Counted from the first letter of the stretch, positions 45,184 to 58,097 are shown. The stretch is 64,000 nucleotides of DNA from Apoda limacodes (GCA_946406115.1 OX291558.1:15616205-15680204); one strand, 5' to 3'. Notes: generated by a model not told the origin, from the sequence alone. Program-made: numbers and translations.

Positions 45184-45350
45184 GGACCGATTGGTGCAGT
45201 GGTTAAGCGTGCGGCTGGCGTGTCAATGGTCCCTGGTTCGATTTCCGGTAAGAGCTCATCGCCTATCACGGTTTTGGAACGGAATACCATCAGTGAAGCG
45301 TGGATGTTACGGGCATACGTTCGTACCATCTCTGAACACCTGTTTTTTTT
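45184..45350 (+). mobile_element. tRNA-derived SINE
   Basis: A-box-like TGGTGCAGTGGTTAAGCG and B-box GGTTCGATTTCC are spaced as in a tRNA promoter, but the cloverleaf is not kept. A SINE head with a non-tRNA body. Confidence 0.75.
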
Positions 45351-45384
45351 GTCATAATGAGTATTCACAAAATTTTTATGTATT

Positions 45385-45550
45385 TATTAATCAAATCAAA
45401 TCAAATAATATTTCTTCAAGTAGGTTTCTGAGAACACTATTAAATCGTCAATATGTACAATCTTAACAATTTCTGCTAAGAAGAGCCGGCAAGAAGTTCT
45501 ATTTAAAGTACCTTATTACAAATTACAAAATTAGCATAGGTGGCGCACCA
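45385..45550 (+). repeat. Dispersed repeat (AGAAGAGCCGGCAAGAAG)
   Basis: AATCAAATCAAATCAAATAA, then TTCTGCTAAGAAGAGCCGGC, a repeat common in Lepidoptera. Confidence 0.5.
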
Positions 45551-46448
45551 TGTGAAGCGACTAATATCGTCAATCGTGTGAAGGAATTCAAAAATTTATG
45601 AATACTCTGATATTTAAAGTACTTAGAGGATTTACATTAGTTAGTACCTATTTTATTGTAAAACTAGCAATAATGTTTTATATATTTTATTATTGTTAAT
45701 GTGAAAAAGCATTTATATGTCTGTCTGTAAAAGCAAATATTAATATAGCTAGAAAGCTGTACCAAGGCAACATGCAACCATCAATTAAGCGAAGGTTGTT
45801 ATGTTGTCCTCTGGGCCATAAACTGGGTTACGAGAAATGGGTAACCTAGTTTCGTCTACCCTCCGCACCCGCTGAGGCCTACGAAGCTGGCGGGATATAA
45901 AACGCAACGTCTATCTACCCCTTCGACCCCTTCATTGAAGTTAGCGAAGGCAAAACCCGTAAAAGTGCATTTGCATTGGTTTTTTTGCGAAACATAAGCA
46001 AAAGTTGAAAAATTAACCCATAGACATAATATATTACGTAACAACCGAGCCAGTTGTGTCTTTGTGTGGGCGTAACTTTTTATTAAAAGTTGAAAAAGTG
46101 TTAAAAATTAGCAACACGAGGCACGACTAACGTGATTTTATTCAGTTCGCGCGATTTCACTATATTTTACGTACTTTTCAAAAGTAATAACAGATGGCGC
46201 TATTTTTCTTAGTATGCAAACTTGGCTATTTTTTCCTAGTATAAAAAATTATATTTGTAAATAGTCACTTGGCCATATCTTGACTTTTTAATCATTGGCC
46301 TACCTGACTTGGCTTTCGGTCGCCTCAACAGTTCAAGAGGACTGTAGGTAGAGGATACGACTTCTCGGTGGGTTATATAGAAGTAAAAAGACCAGCAAAC
46401 GTTATATCGCAGTAAATACTTCATCGTAATATTACGAAGCTGTAAGGG

Positions 46449-46915
46449 ATAGGTGGTGGCCAAGAGGTTTCGATTTCACTTTGACTCCTGAGTGGTGGAG
46501 GTCCGATTTTTTTTTCTGATTTTATTATGCAGTTGGCTGATGCTGCTCCATCGGTCTTTTGGGGCAAGACCCTAAAGGAGTCTCAGCCGATATAGAGCCT
46601 AATAGGGGGACCCTCGGCTTGGGTTGTCGCTTTTGGGGTCGTCCCTTCTACCAGCGTAAGTCTCGAACCAGAAGGTGAGTCAGCGCCAGGAGGGGAGTTG
46701 TCCGGCGTATACCAATGAATCTTTTTCTTAATTTCTTAATTACATTGATTATTTACACCGCTGGCTTTTCTGTGAAGGAAAACATTGTGAGGAAACCAGC
46801 ATATGTCAAAAAAAAAGACGTATGTGAAGTCTACAATCCGCTTGTCGACTATAGCCCAAACTCCCCTCGGTGAGGGTAGGCCGCGCCCCAACAGTGGGGA
46901 CGTATGAGGCTAATT
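46449..46915 (+). mobile_element. SINE interrupted by another element
   Basis: The head (GGTGGTGGCCAAGAGGTTTC to GGAGGTCCG) and body (CCGGCGTATACCAATGAATC to ACGTATGAGGCT) match the 53906 copy. They are split by 46506-46703 exactly at the B-box-like sequence, with GTCCG on both sides. Confidence 0.85.
46506..46703 (-). mobile_element. Element inserted into a SINE, copy 2
   Basis: Same family as 41960-42185. In reverse orientation it ends in a poly(A) run, with GTCCG at both junctions as the target duplication, consistent with retrotransposition. Confidence 0.75.
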
Positions 46916-47715
46916 AGGAAGGAACAATGTCAGTTATTCAATATTCAAAACCCCGCGCATGCTAAATTTCATGAAAATCGTTGGAGCTATATATACACAT
47001 ATGCAAGAATTACTCGTTTAAAGGTATGAGATAGATATGTTTTTTTACTGACTTAAGTAACTGCTTTGTCTATAACTTTAGAAACACTGAATGGACTTTG
47101 AACTGATTCTGTCATGAAAATCATAATGTATTAACTGTTTATCCGGAAAGATACTACAATAATCTGGGATAAATACAGTTGGTTGTACTAGCTGTAATAA
47201 ATATGAGCACTGACATTTATAATGTGATAATATTCTGGTTTGTGTAATTATTAGCCGGAAAAAAGAATTAAAAAGAAATGAAAAAATATAATAAAAATAT
47301 GTAACTAACTGAAATAGCAATACCTACACTTTTATCCTGTTTAATATTCGAGTACTTAGAAAACGGAAATTCTTAAAAAAAGCACAAAATCTTTTCTACC
47401 GTAACCTTCAAATGTACTTGATTACCTCGTATAAAAATGTTATCTTCAATTGCTACAGTACGAATAAAGGTCAGAACACAACGTTTTGTGCATTTTGTAC
47501 GAATTATAAACAGTAGTGGGTGCGGCATGTTAATCAATTTAACATTGGGCTAGGCTGTAGTTTTGTTAAAGCAATTCACAATGTTAATTTTAATGTCTGC
47601 CTTATTTGACTGTTATAGTGTGTGTTCGTTTTGGGATAAAAAGTTCTAACGTTTGATACTTTTCACACTTTTGATAACACCAGTTTTGCTACTGACACCA
47701 ATTTTTGGTTGCAAA

Positions 47716-47760
47716 ACGAACGGTTGATGTAGGTAGTACCTACCTAAATCAACCGTTCGT
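47716..47760. repeat. 45-bp near-perfect hairpin
   Basis: ACGAACGGTTGAT and its complement ATCAACCGTTCGT enclose a second inverted pair (TAGGTAG/CTACCTA). A strong stem with almost no loop. Either a solo-TIR footprint or a foldback. Confidence 0.85.
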
Positions 47761-48747
47761 ACCTACAGGGTACAAACACTCAGTAACATATATAATAAAT
47801 ATCTATGGCAGTTTGACAGATTAACACCGAAACCCCACGTCCAGACATGGATGTAAAATTTCATTTTTCGGTGGCAAAATTGACAAAAATAAAAAAAAAT
47901 ATGGTAAACGAACGCTTGACAGTTTGTTACAGATGATACTAAAATTTTGAACGACAGACCCATAGAAGTTTGAACTTTACATTTAAAATGGACTTTAGTA
48001 CCTATATAACACATTTACCCAATAAATTATACAAAATATCACTTTAGTAACCATTACCAGCATTAACGACTATAATTAGCCATTATGTATTCAAATTATA
48101 GTTTAAAAAAACACGACTGGTGTATTATTCATGTAATCACATACAACGAAGGACGTCACTATTTTCAATGTCGATTGGCGGGTCGCGTAGTTTTGGAGTT
48201 TAGCTACACTGCAACGTTTCTGACCCGGTGTCTGTCGCTAGTGTCGGGTCAGTTTACAATAATTTACTATGGCAAATGAAGTTTTATTTTTTGACCACTA
48301 AGTCAGATAACTTTGTTGTACAATAGTTTCATTTTTAACAAAGTACACTACCTAGTTGTGGAACGGAAACAGAACATAAATTTTAACGAAATAAAATTAG
48401 TTGTTAAAAAATTAATTATTTAAATGAGCGGGCACCATTGTTCGATGACAATGGATTAAGTGTAGCTCTGACGGTATAACCTCTGCTGAAGGCGGATAAA
48501 GCCTATCTGATGATCATTAATTTTACTGTCAAACAGAGCACGATGATGTAGACGTACACTATCGAAACAACGATAAACAGGCCAAGTGTGAGCTGCGCTG
48601 TTTAGTTTGACATTTCTGAATAAGCTGTGATTATTTTACATGCTGTTAGTTTTCGGAGTAGGCATGGATGGACTTCAATTGTTTTTTGACTTACAATCTT
48701 CTTACACCCGAGAAAATTATATTTGAAGTCATTGAGGCCCAGTAACA

Positions 48748-48875
48748 TTCGTATGTAGGCCGGAATCGATATGCAAAGTTAAGCAACGTCAGGTGTGTCA
48801 GTATCTACATGGGTGGCCGCCTAGTGCCACATTTTCCTGAGCTTCTCCGTGCGTCGGAGGGCATGTTAAACCGTT
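48748..48875 (+). mobile_element. 5S-rRNA-derived SINE
   Basis: GTTAAGCAACGTCAGGTGTG, then TCAGTATCTACATGGGTGGC CGCC, follows the 3' half of 5S rRNA, but the 5' half is diverged. The tail CTTCTCCGTGCGTCGGAGGG CATGTTAAACCG is the usual SINE body. Not a functional 5S gene. Confidence 0.75.
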
Positions 48876-49846
48876 TGTTATCATATGTCATCAAATTAAG
48901 TCATTGGCCTTACAGGTGGTTTAAAAACTAGCCCATAAACTAGGCAATCATAAATAATGACCCCCTTCTTCAAGGAGAAACTTGTGTCCCTACAGTGGGG
49001 CATATAATCGCTAATGTGATTCACATATCCATCTCTCTACTTCTAGAAAAATCGGTGGGGCGTCCGGACTTGACTCCCTATCTATCATACCGTACCGATT
49101 TAAATGCGATTTTCACTGTTCTAAAGTCTAATGCGAGAAAATTAATGTTTTGTCTACAATAGTAATCCACATAAAAGTTACAGAAAATAGTTTAATAAAG
49201 GTATCATCTATCTATTTACGTCTTTCTGATTTAAACTTCGAGTAATTGGCCAAAGGATTTTAATAAAGTATAGTGGCAAAATATTTATTTATTAGGTAAC
49301 ATACTCGTGCAACGACAGTGACGGTCACCATCGACTGCAAGTCATGTTCTTGTCAAACTTATCTGCTTGACAAACACTATCCTGTCTGCATTAGAATTTG
49401 TCGCGGTACTATCGAAATACAGCTTGGTAACGACTGTCTGGCGCCGTCATTTAGATTTGAGGACACACATTTAAAATAAATTAGTTCTATTAATGGATTT
49501 TTAATATGGTAACACTGTAAATACTGTTTCTTTGACAGGTAACCGTTTGTTCCATATGTCCGTACGTTTGTCCGTCCATCCATATGTTATATTATAACTT
49601 TACTCACCCATCTTTCTGTCGATCCTGATAAAATTTTACAGGCATGTGTCTTATGTGAACAATTATGTTATGAAATAATAAAAAAAAAAATTATTATACC
49701 TACCTACTTGTACAATTATTGAGTGACTAATTTGTTTTCATTATTAGGCCATCGCCTGATTTGGGCCAACGCTCTCTCATGGGCTCGACTACCTTGCGCA
49801 TGCTAGAAACTCAGTTACTTCTATTTACGAGCTTTTTACTATATAT

Positions 49847-50045
49847 AGGGTTGCCATCTCTAAAGTCTGGCAACTAGGACAAGAAGCGTGGGACTTTGGA
49901 GCTTAGGACCCGGACATGTCAACGGTTAACGGTCCTAAAGTTACTCAAAAAAAAAATTTGTCCGGAATGAAACCCCGCCCGGACGCTCCCCGGACGCCCT
50001 CTAAACTAGGACAAATCCGGGGAAACCCGGACGGATGGCAACCCT
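49847..50045. mobile_element. MITE with AGGGTTGCCATC ends
   Basis: Perfect 12-bp inverted ends AGGGTTGCCATC. The 199-bp interior has GTCCGG / CCGGAC inverted words. Confidence 0.85.
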
Positions 50046-50259
50046 AATCTATCATATACTCGACAATGTAACAGGTCTGTCAGGTGCGGGGCGTCCCGTA
50101 ACGGCCAGCTATTATTTTTCCTACAATTTATTTAGTGTTTAGTTTAGTTTCGCGTAGTAAACAAATGTAGGTCTAGGAAGTACCTACTAGCATTTTACTA
50201 GTTACGATTCTAAATCTTGTGATTTACGATTGCATATACACTGCATAATACAGTGACAG

Positions 50260-50425
50260 TTTTGCGACGTTGTTGGGCATACCACTTATCGCGCATCCAC
50301 GCAGAACGCGGCACTAAAGTGGTTGGTGAAAAGAGTATGTCCCCTACAGGCTTCATTATGATTTGGGTGTCCAGCCGGTGGCTGTACCACTGGGGGATTA
50401 AAATCGTGACATTGTGCAAGTGTGT
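50260..50425 (+). repeat. Dispersed repeat, partner of 31098
   Basis: ACCACTTATCGCGCATCCAC, TTTGGGTGTCCAGCCGGTGG and CACTGGGGGATTAAAATCGT match 31098-31245. Confidence 0.65.
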
Positions 50426-50496
50426 TAGTCACATGTAAACAATGTTGTAGTAACTATTATTGCAAATGCGATAGAACATTATATACATGTAAAATG

Positions 50497-50621
50497 TACA
50501 GTGCAACAAACTTTTCTGACCCGGTGGTCAAAATCAGAACAACAGCCGCCATATTATTATGGTGTGAACTCAAACGACACTAGCAACTATATACAAGGTT
50601 AGAAAAGTTTGTTGGACTGTA
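50497..50621. mobile_element. MITE, TACAGTGCAACAAAC ends, copy 2
   Basis: Left TACAGTGCAACAAACTTTTC, right AGAAAAGTTTGTTGGACTGTA. 125 bp with TA at the edges, mariner-like. A further fragment lies near 48199-48258. Confidence 0.8.
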
Positions 50622-51349
50622 CCTATGTACTTACATTATCATAAATAGCAAGTAAGTACTCACAAGCTATTTAAATACATGAATTTTGCATTAAAGATCG
50701 TTGATTCAATGATCATTGTTAGGCCAAGTCTTCGGACGTAGGTAAGTGCTTGGAGTCATGCTTCGGGCGGCTATTACGCAACCTTGGCAGTGTCCTATTA
50801 AGATTTGTGTAAGCACGGTTAATAGTACATGTGAATTCAATTGAAAAGTTTCAATTCAATTGAGTAGTTTATACTTTTAGTCAGGTTTATCAAGAGGTTT
50901 AGAAAAAACAATGATTTACATCAATACTTTTTTACTGCAACCTATTTAGCAAAAAACTGTCAAGAGACTTCACCAGACATAAACTACGGCACGTACACAC
51001 GTGCATTGTTGTAATTACAAATTTGAAATCGGCAAATTTGCCAGATAAACATCTGGATGAATCTAAATCTTCTACTACTTATCTATTACTTTTCATCTTC
51101 ATACCACCTCTTACGTGTTAATTTTAGATACATTTTCTCGTCAATATTAAAAATAAAATTATAGAATATAGTGTACTTTTTGTGAATCTATTTATTATAT
51201 TTCAATTCAAATCGATTTAATAATTAATCTTTTAGGGAAGGATCGCCATAACTATATGCGTTCTTTAGCCATAACTATCCTACAGAACTCCCGCTCGTAC
51301 ACTCACTTAATAATAATATATGAACCCTGAGGTTTCAGTACAATCTGCT

Positions 51350-51660
51350 TCAGCATGCTGCAAGGTTAAAAGATCGTGGAAGAAATTTAGGGAGAATTCC
51401 CTGTTCATTTAGTTTTGCTCTATGTTGAATATTATATGCCGCGTCAGTTTTGTAAAAATACTGACATTCTGGGACATTGGGATATCGGGAGGCAAAAGCC
51501 AAAATCAGTGGATCTGCCGACAAATCGGGAACTTTTGCAACACTGCGCACGTGTGCAACGCTATGCTTACCTACACAGTTCGGGGTTTCCGCGACTCGCT
51601 GATGCGCTCGTAATGCCCGGTCACATGTGATTGATTTGTGAAAGAGTGAATACAAGATGC
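51350..51660. other. GC-richer block open on both strands, probable repeat
   Basis: Open for about 100 codons on the minus strand (51655-51350) and 60-70 codons on the plus strand, with moderate GC. No family is recognised. The sharp edges and composition suggest an inserted element rather than a gene. Confidence 0.35.
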
Positions 51661-53893
51661 CTTAAAGAGAAAAAAAAGGTACTATTTGGGTTTACTCTTG
51701 ATTTTTGTACATTTTACAGAAGTTTTGTTAAATAAATGGCAAATAAATATTCTATTATGTTTTTTAATAAATGACTGACTTTTAAGATTTATGTACCAAG
51801 TTATATATAATGTTAATTTTTGGTAATTTTATTACTACAAATTAAAAAAAAAAAAAATTATTATGTGTTTTTTCTTACTTCCAAATAAAAAAGGTACAAA
51901 TATAGAAAAAAAATCTGATTTAAATCAAATCAATCCTATTTTTTTGATTTTTTTATGAAACACAAAAACTAAATAAAGATAATATTTAAACCTTAAAATC
52001 TTGTTACAATATGTCGGTAATAGCACAATGAAGTGTCTCAAAAATTAATTTTTACCCGCGTATTAACAAGAAAGCTGTTTTTAGCAGGGATTTTTCTAGA
52101 ACTATCAAACGTATTTTTATGAAAAATAACACAATAAAATAGAGTATATTCTAGATGTCGTGACATAGACCAAACATAATTTCGTATACTTTACTCATTT
52201 TTTTTAAAAAGTTCTCTACAAAGTAACTATATCCAATAATTCTCACGAAAATATGAACTATAGTTGTCCCTTCCTAGTGCAATCGATTTTATATTTATTC
52301 ATCTCGCTTCCTCAGTAATTCATTGGCACACTCTTAATTCGATTATCAGCGTGGGATTTCTACGGCAACTTCTTGGTCAAAGCACAGATTATATAATACT
52401 ATGTTATAGCATATGTACTTATAATTGGTAAATATTCCCGCGGAAATTTTCCGGGTTATGGATTTTTCTTCTTTTGTATTGCTATAGAATTGTCGCTTAG
52501 TTACCTACTTCAATATGCGCCCATCCATTACACAAGTCAACACGAATTTGGTGCCTTAGTTCTGTGTACCCGATTTTGATTTCTTATACCTAATTTATAA
52601 AAGAAATAATATTTTTATGTCATAAAGTTTGCTTATTAAGAATGGTAACCTCTAGGAATTTGGCAAAAATCGTGTATTTTGTTCATCATCGTATAAAGTA
52701 CAAAAGCAAACTTTTTTTTATACATTGAGTTTTTGGTTATTTTTTCAATGTAAAAAATCAGACAATCATTAAATAACAAACACAAACACTTTTTTTGCCT
52801 TGATTATATACGAAACATATCTCTTCTAATTTAGTTAAACATAATATTTCACAAGAATGAATAAGAGCCATTATAGAAGTACCTAAATACTTTATTTCTG
52901 AAGCATAATTGCTTAAATCAAAAGTCACGATTAATGGTATCGTTTAAACTTCAAGGTACCATTCATTGAATCGTTGCAGTGTATTAACGGAAAACTAATT
53001 TAAACGCAATGTATTACATTAATCACTAATCTATCGTACAGAGATTTAATTGATTTAAAATGTCCGACCCCGGTTTTGATTAAGGATTTGTTTTAAGTAG
53101 ATACCTAACATGTACTTTAGTTAATTTAATAAATACCAATGCTTTTAGGGTCATGGGCATTGATTTTATTAAATGTGCTCGCTCACAGGAAGGAAGTTCA
53201 CCAAATTGTATGGAATGAAGTTTATTTTAATGACTTGCATGTAAGAAAATATGTACCTAATTGTAACCAAATTTAGTGTATAAAATCTGTTTAGTAGGTA
53301 GATTCAAATACTTACTTAATAAGTAGGTATTTATAGTTGCAATACCTAACTAACTAATCCATTTTTTAATTGGTCAAATGGTAGGGCGTTCCTTCTGAGC
53401 CGCAGTGCAATTTTAGAAGTAAAACCTCATTTTAACACCAACTACCCGTTCCATCTAAGCGCATCTTATAATTTCAGCGGCGGTATTATTGTTGAAACGA
53501 AATTCATTTGTCGTCATTTTTTTACAGTTCCGTGTGTTTATATATGTTTGAGTATTTAATTTTGTTTTTTTTATAAATAATAATAACGGTATAGAGATCA
53601 TAATATAATGCGAAAATAAACTTTTCTTAAAAAAAAACTTCGTTATAACTTTTTTCGCAAAGGATTCACTTCCACATTTGACAGCTGTCAAAAAGTAGCG
53701 CAAAATACCCACCGCCCGATGTGGGTTTTTGGTAGCAACATTTTGTAGCAAAATCGCTCAGACGAAACCCTAAGAGTCAATATTAGCTTTTGCTATGATT
53801 TTGCTACCAAAAGCATGAAACGCAAATCGCTTACAATTTCTGCTAAAACGTAGTCAAATGAAACGCCCTCTTACTGTCAATAAGTAGGTAATG
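51661..53893. other. AT-rich gene-less DNA
   Basis: No gene. Near 53640-53820 short inverted words around TTTTGGTAGCAA / TTGCTACCAAAA suggest a decayed foldback element. Confidence 0.4.
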
Positions 53894-53905
53894 CCTACAT
53901 AAAAT

Positions 53906-54115
53906 TCGGTGGTAGCCCAGAGGTTTAGATTTTACCTTGTGTCCTGGAAGGCGGAGGTTAAAACCCGGCGTGTGTATACCTATGAGTCTTTTTCTTAATT
54001 CCTCAAGTAAAAAGGAGTATTTGATGTACACTATCCGCGTGTGGACAATGGCCCAAATCAAGCTCGGCGAGGGTAGGCCGTGCCCCAACAGTGAGGACGT
54101 TGAGGCTGTTGAGGA
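53906..54115 (+). mobile_element. SINE with 12-bp target duplication
   Basis: A complete copy flanked by perfect CCTACATAAAAT repeats at 53894-53905 and 54116-54127. Head GGTGGTAGCCCAGAGGTTTA, tail GTGCCCCAACAGTGAGGACG TTGAGGCT. This gives the boundaries of the family. Confidence 0.9.
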
Positions 54116-54129
54116 CCTACATAAAATAA

Positions 54130-56112
54130 AAAAAAAACAGGGCAAGAAGTGATATAATTAATACTAATTAAGGTAAGTATAGTACCTATGAGTATCTACC
54201 TTCCTTCCTTTATACATTGATTCTATGGATACAAAGAATAAATTGAGTGACTGATAATATCTTTACCGCCCACAGTACTGGGTCTACGGTCTGTAGTCTT
54301 GAAATTTTGTACAGAGGTTCCTGTTATAAGGACCAGTAAGAAAGTAAGGAAAACCGTATTTTTTGACGCCAAATTCATAAAAATTGGTAAGTATTTGGCA
54401 TTGAGGTTAAAAATTATCATTGACGTGTTTGACCGTTATTGTAAAAAGATCACCAAGGGGGGAATAAATTAAGGTGTGATAATTCTATTATTTTTGTAGG
54501 GAAAATTATAAACAGTGAAAAACTTTGTCGTATTGGATAATCTGTTCTGAAAGGTAGTAATCGTAATAATTATGACAATTAAGTTATTTTATGGCAATAA
54601 TTTTAAACCCTATTCAGTAACGTGAGAATTGTAAATTACACTGTCAATTTAGTGTAAGTACATTGCGGAACCAATATAGAATTTACGGAACAAATACCTA
54701 TTGCTATTCATCGATTCGGTAATGTACTCTGAATTGTTAAAGTAATGTACAACTGTCATGTTTATTAATAGGCCCTAGGTTTATATATTTAGGACATGCA
54801 AAATTGCAGGTGTTTTATAATACAAGACTACCAACATATCTATAAGTCGTACTTATTATAAAAGTAATAGTATTATAAAAATTTTAAGAAATGCATAGTA
54901 AAAGTTTAATACAAATAAATATGTTGTATTGATATAATGCCTTGTTTACGATATTAGGCTAAAAGAAGGCCGTAGTCAGGTAAAAGGTGGCCGATATTAG
55001 GAAAATTTGCCCTACAAAACATTTAACGATTATTAATCTTTATTACGTAATTTAAAACGTTTTTATCACTAATAACATAAAGTCTAAATGTCAATAGCCT
55101 AATAATGCAAATGCATCGGAGAATAATTTCATGGTTCAGGCGTAGTTAAGACTGAAAGGGCTGAAATTTGAGTGTTTTACCCTATTTCCCTTTTACGGGC
55201 CCATTTTTCTTTTCGTGTAGCAGCATACGTTATCTTAGGCCCCATTAGTATAAGTTAAGCTTTTTTAAATTTAACATAGAAATCCCAATTCGAAATCGTT
55301 GTAACATAAATATGATCAATCAACTATGTAGGAATCTAAATTTAACCTAAAAATAGTAGATAAATCGACATGGAGCTCTAAAAATAGCGTTGAGCAACAA
55401 AGACAGATATTATTAGAAAACAAATGAAATAGTGTGTTGTGTTGAAGGAACTTTCGACTAAGCGTCTTAAATAAGCTTCCATTGTAACTTTACTAAGCAA
55501 CAGAAATGTATTTGGCCTTGACACCGCCAGCGGACAAAAAAAATGGTGGCCGCAATTTTCGGCGCGTCTTGGTGGGTGTGTTCCGAGCTAACACACACTA
55601 CCACAAACTAACAACTGGTCTGTCATAGATTAGACCGAATAAGACAGCCCACAGACACGCATCCTTTTAGAAACATGTTCGTTATCACATTTAAGCAATT
55701 AAACTTTGTTATACTGGGCTAAAAATAGTTGTGGAACTTCCAGGGCTATAGCTAGAGTTGAATCTAAGGTAGGGCAGCGGTGGTTTCATGCACGGGTACG
55801 GCGCAAGTAATTTTTCTATCTTTCATTATTTTACCTGCTTGTGAGCGTGAGTAATTAAGGTAGAAGGTAATTGGGTGGGAATACATATTATATTCATTCA
55901 TACACAATATAATATACATATAGGTGCAATAGTAAATAAAAAAAAACACCGTTAAATCTCGTGTCTACTTGTGTTTTTTTAAACACGGGTTGACTTAGAA
56001 AATGCACTAGCCTTGGTCATATTAACAGATAGATAAGTTATGTTATTCATCTGGTAAGAAATGATTAGGCAACAACATAGATTATTAGAGAAACAAAAGA
56101 CACTTATGTAGA
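54130..56112. other. No recognised feature
   Basis: AT-rich. GTGGCCGC near 55548 and short CpG clusters do not form a gene. Confidence 0.4.
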
Positions 56113-56620
56113 ACCATAGATATCAGAGATTTCCTAGCGCATTTCCTAGCAAGATGTGACAAAAAATGGTCGCGAAAGTGTGACAGAGACGAAGCAAAAC
56201 TATGGTCTCTATACAAAGCGAAATGAGGTCACAGGTTCGCTTTGTCTCTTTCTAAAGTGTGGTCAATTTTGTGAGGCTGTTGCGCAGTCAAGTCGGTGGT
56301 GGCTGAGGCTCACTTCACTTTGCGTACTGAGTAACGGAGGTTCGAGATCAGCGTGTACCAATGAGTCTTTTTCTTAATTTCTCAAGTACATTGATTATTC
56401 ACACCACTGGCTTTTCAGTGAAGGAAAACATCGTGAGGAAACCTGCATACGTCAAAAAAAAGACCGCAATTCGCACTAGGCCCGCGTGTGGACTATGGCC
56501 CAAATCGCCCTCGGTGAGGGTAGGCCATGCCCCAACAGTGGGGACGTATGAGGCTGATAAGGATTACGCAGTCTATAGGACAAATTACGAAACTCGAAGT
56601 CTATGTGTAGAACTCATAAA
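56113..56620 (+). repeat. Dispersed repeat split by a SINE
   Basis: 56113-56289 and 56563-56620 together match the uninterrupted copy at 28478-28715. The break occurs at CGCAGTC, which is duplicated at 56283-56289 and 56567-56573. Confidence 0.85.
56290..56562 (+). mobile_element. SINE inserted in a repeat
   Basis: Head AAGTCGGTGGTGGCTGAGGC with B-box GGAGGTTCGAGATC, then GGTGAGGGTAGGCCATGCCC and CAACAGTGGGGACGTATGAG GCTGATAAGG. The CGCAGTC duplication marks the insertion. Confidence 0.9.
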
Positions 56621-57294
56621 AAAAGAAACACTAAAAAACTTACTGCTAATATTTTTAGTTGCTAAAATTTGCGTTGCCTTTCTGATTGTAGACTAAACTA
56701 CATATTCATTGGTATATTTACTGAGGAACAAAGGAAGCTTGACACAACATTGTTCCCCCGATTTTCATGTTTACCAAAAATGTTGATGGACAAAGAAGAT
56801 CGTTAACTCTCCATAGGTACATACACACATACAATTGATAAATTCTCTTCGGTTGACTGGTATCCATTAAGAAGGCACATTCGTAGTTAATAGTACATTG
56901 TGTGTTAAGGGTGATAAGAAGAAAATTACGAACAAGAGGCTATGTAGAAGCCAAAGGCCGAAGGTATAACGACTCGAGTTTGTAATTTTCGTTCCGCCCG
57001 TGTTACACACAATGTATCACATTTGCGAGAAAATCAACAAACATATAACATAAATAAATAAACTCATCAAAAAACAGAAAATGGCAGGAATAGTATTATT
57101 ATTTTGGCTGCAGTCAAAACATATCTTCTACACAACAAACAAAACATACTTAGAACTACAGGGCAGCTTTTATACATATTTGATAGAAAAAGCTTGTCAT
57201 TGCCGCCCGTGGGTTTTATAAACGCGTGTTTTGCTTAGAGAAAAATAAAATTTACAAAGAAAAAACTTGTGAGTACAGTACAGTAGGTACCTAA

Positions 57295-57517
57295 GTGTGA
57301 TAAAAAACTTTTTACGAAAAAAGGGTCAATTCAAACCAAGACGCGACGTGGCATTTTTAAGATAGCAACACATTATGGACCTTGTTTACTAGCCACAAAA
57401 ATTAAAATTATAGTGAGAGTACAAAAGTGAGTGTTCCATAATATGTTGCATATCTCAAAAATGTCGCATCTCTGTTTGAATTGACCCTTATTTCGTAAAA
57501 AGTTATTTTATCACATT
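57295..57517. mobile_element. TIR element (GGGTCAATTCAAAC)
   Basis: GTGTGATAAAAAACTTTTTA CGAAAAAAGGGTCAATTCAA and its inverted partner (TTGAATTGACCCTTATTTCG, then TAAAAAGTTATTTTATCACA) enclose about 220 bp. A further fragment is at 58112-58182. Confidence 0.8.
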
Positions 57518-57576
57518 TAATTACTGCACTATACTCACAGGCTTTTTCTTTGAAAATTTTATTTTTATAATAAATA

Positions 57577-58097
57577 ATAACACGTTTTTTGAATAGCGAA
57601 ATGTTGAGTATATTTATTAGTAATAACCTTAAATACATAACTAAACTATAGAACTTAAAATAGGATTTTAGTTTGTATTTAAAAATATATTCGGAACTTC
57701 GGATACAGGTTTAAAATATTCGAAGATATATGATATGAATAGATATTGTTTTAGATACAGAGATAATAATAATAATAATATTTGGGCATATCATACAACG
57801 CCATCTGGTCCCAAAGTACCTAAGCAAAGATTGTATTTTAAAACCCAGACGACGGATATTTATATATATACTTTGATTGTAAATACATACATAAATACAC
57901 CCAGACTCAAGACAAACACAAATATTTATCACATAAATGTTTGTCCAGTGCGAGAATCAAACCCACACCCTCAGCACAGCAGCCAGCTACACTACCAACT
58001 AGGCTGCGAGGGAGTCATGTTTAAATATGCTCAAGATGTTCAAAGCCTTTTCATATAATGCTGTGACAGACAGACAGGCACACAGAAACCTCATATA
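57577..58097 (+). repeat. Left arm of a diverged inverted pair
   Basis: CACGTTTTTTGAATAGCGAA at 57581 through ACAGAAACCTCATATA at 58097 is mirrored at 59779-60271. Several indels (net about 28 bp). It contains a reverse tRNA-type SINE segment (57850-58060). Confidence 0.85.

Noticed and set aside
45184..45260. Functional tRNA gene
   Set aside because: A and B boxes are present but the cloverleaf stems do not pair and the sequence continues into a SINE body.
48748..48850. 5S rRNA gene
   Set aside because: Only the 3' half resembles 5S, and it is fused to a SINE tail.
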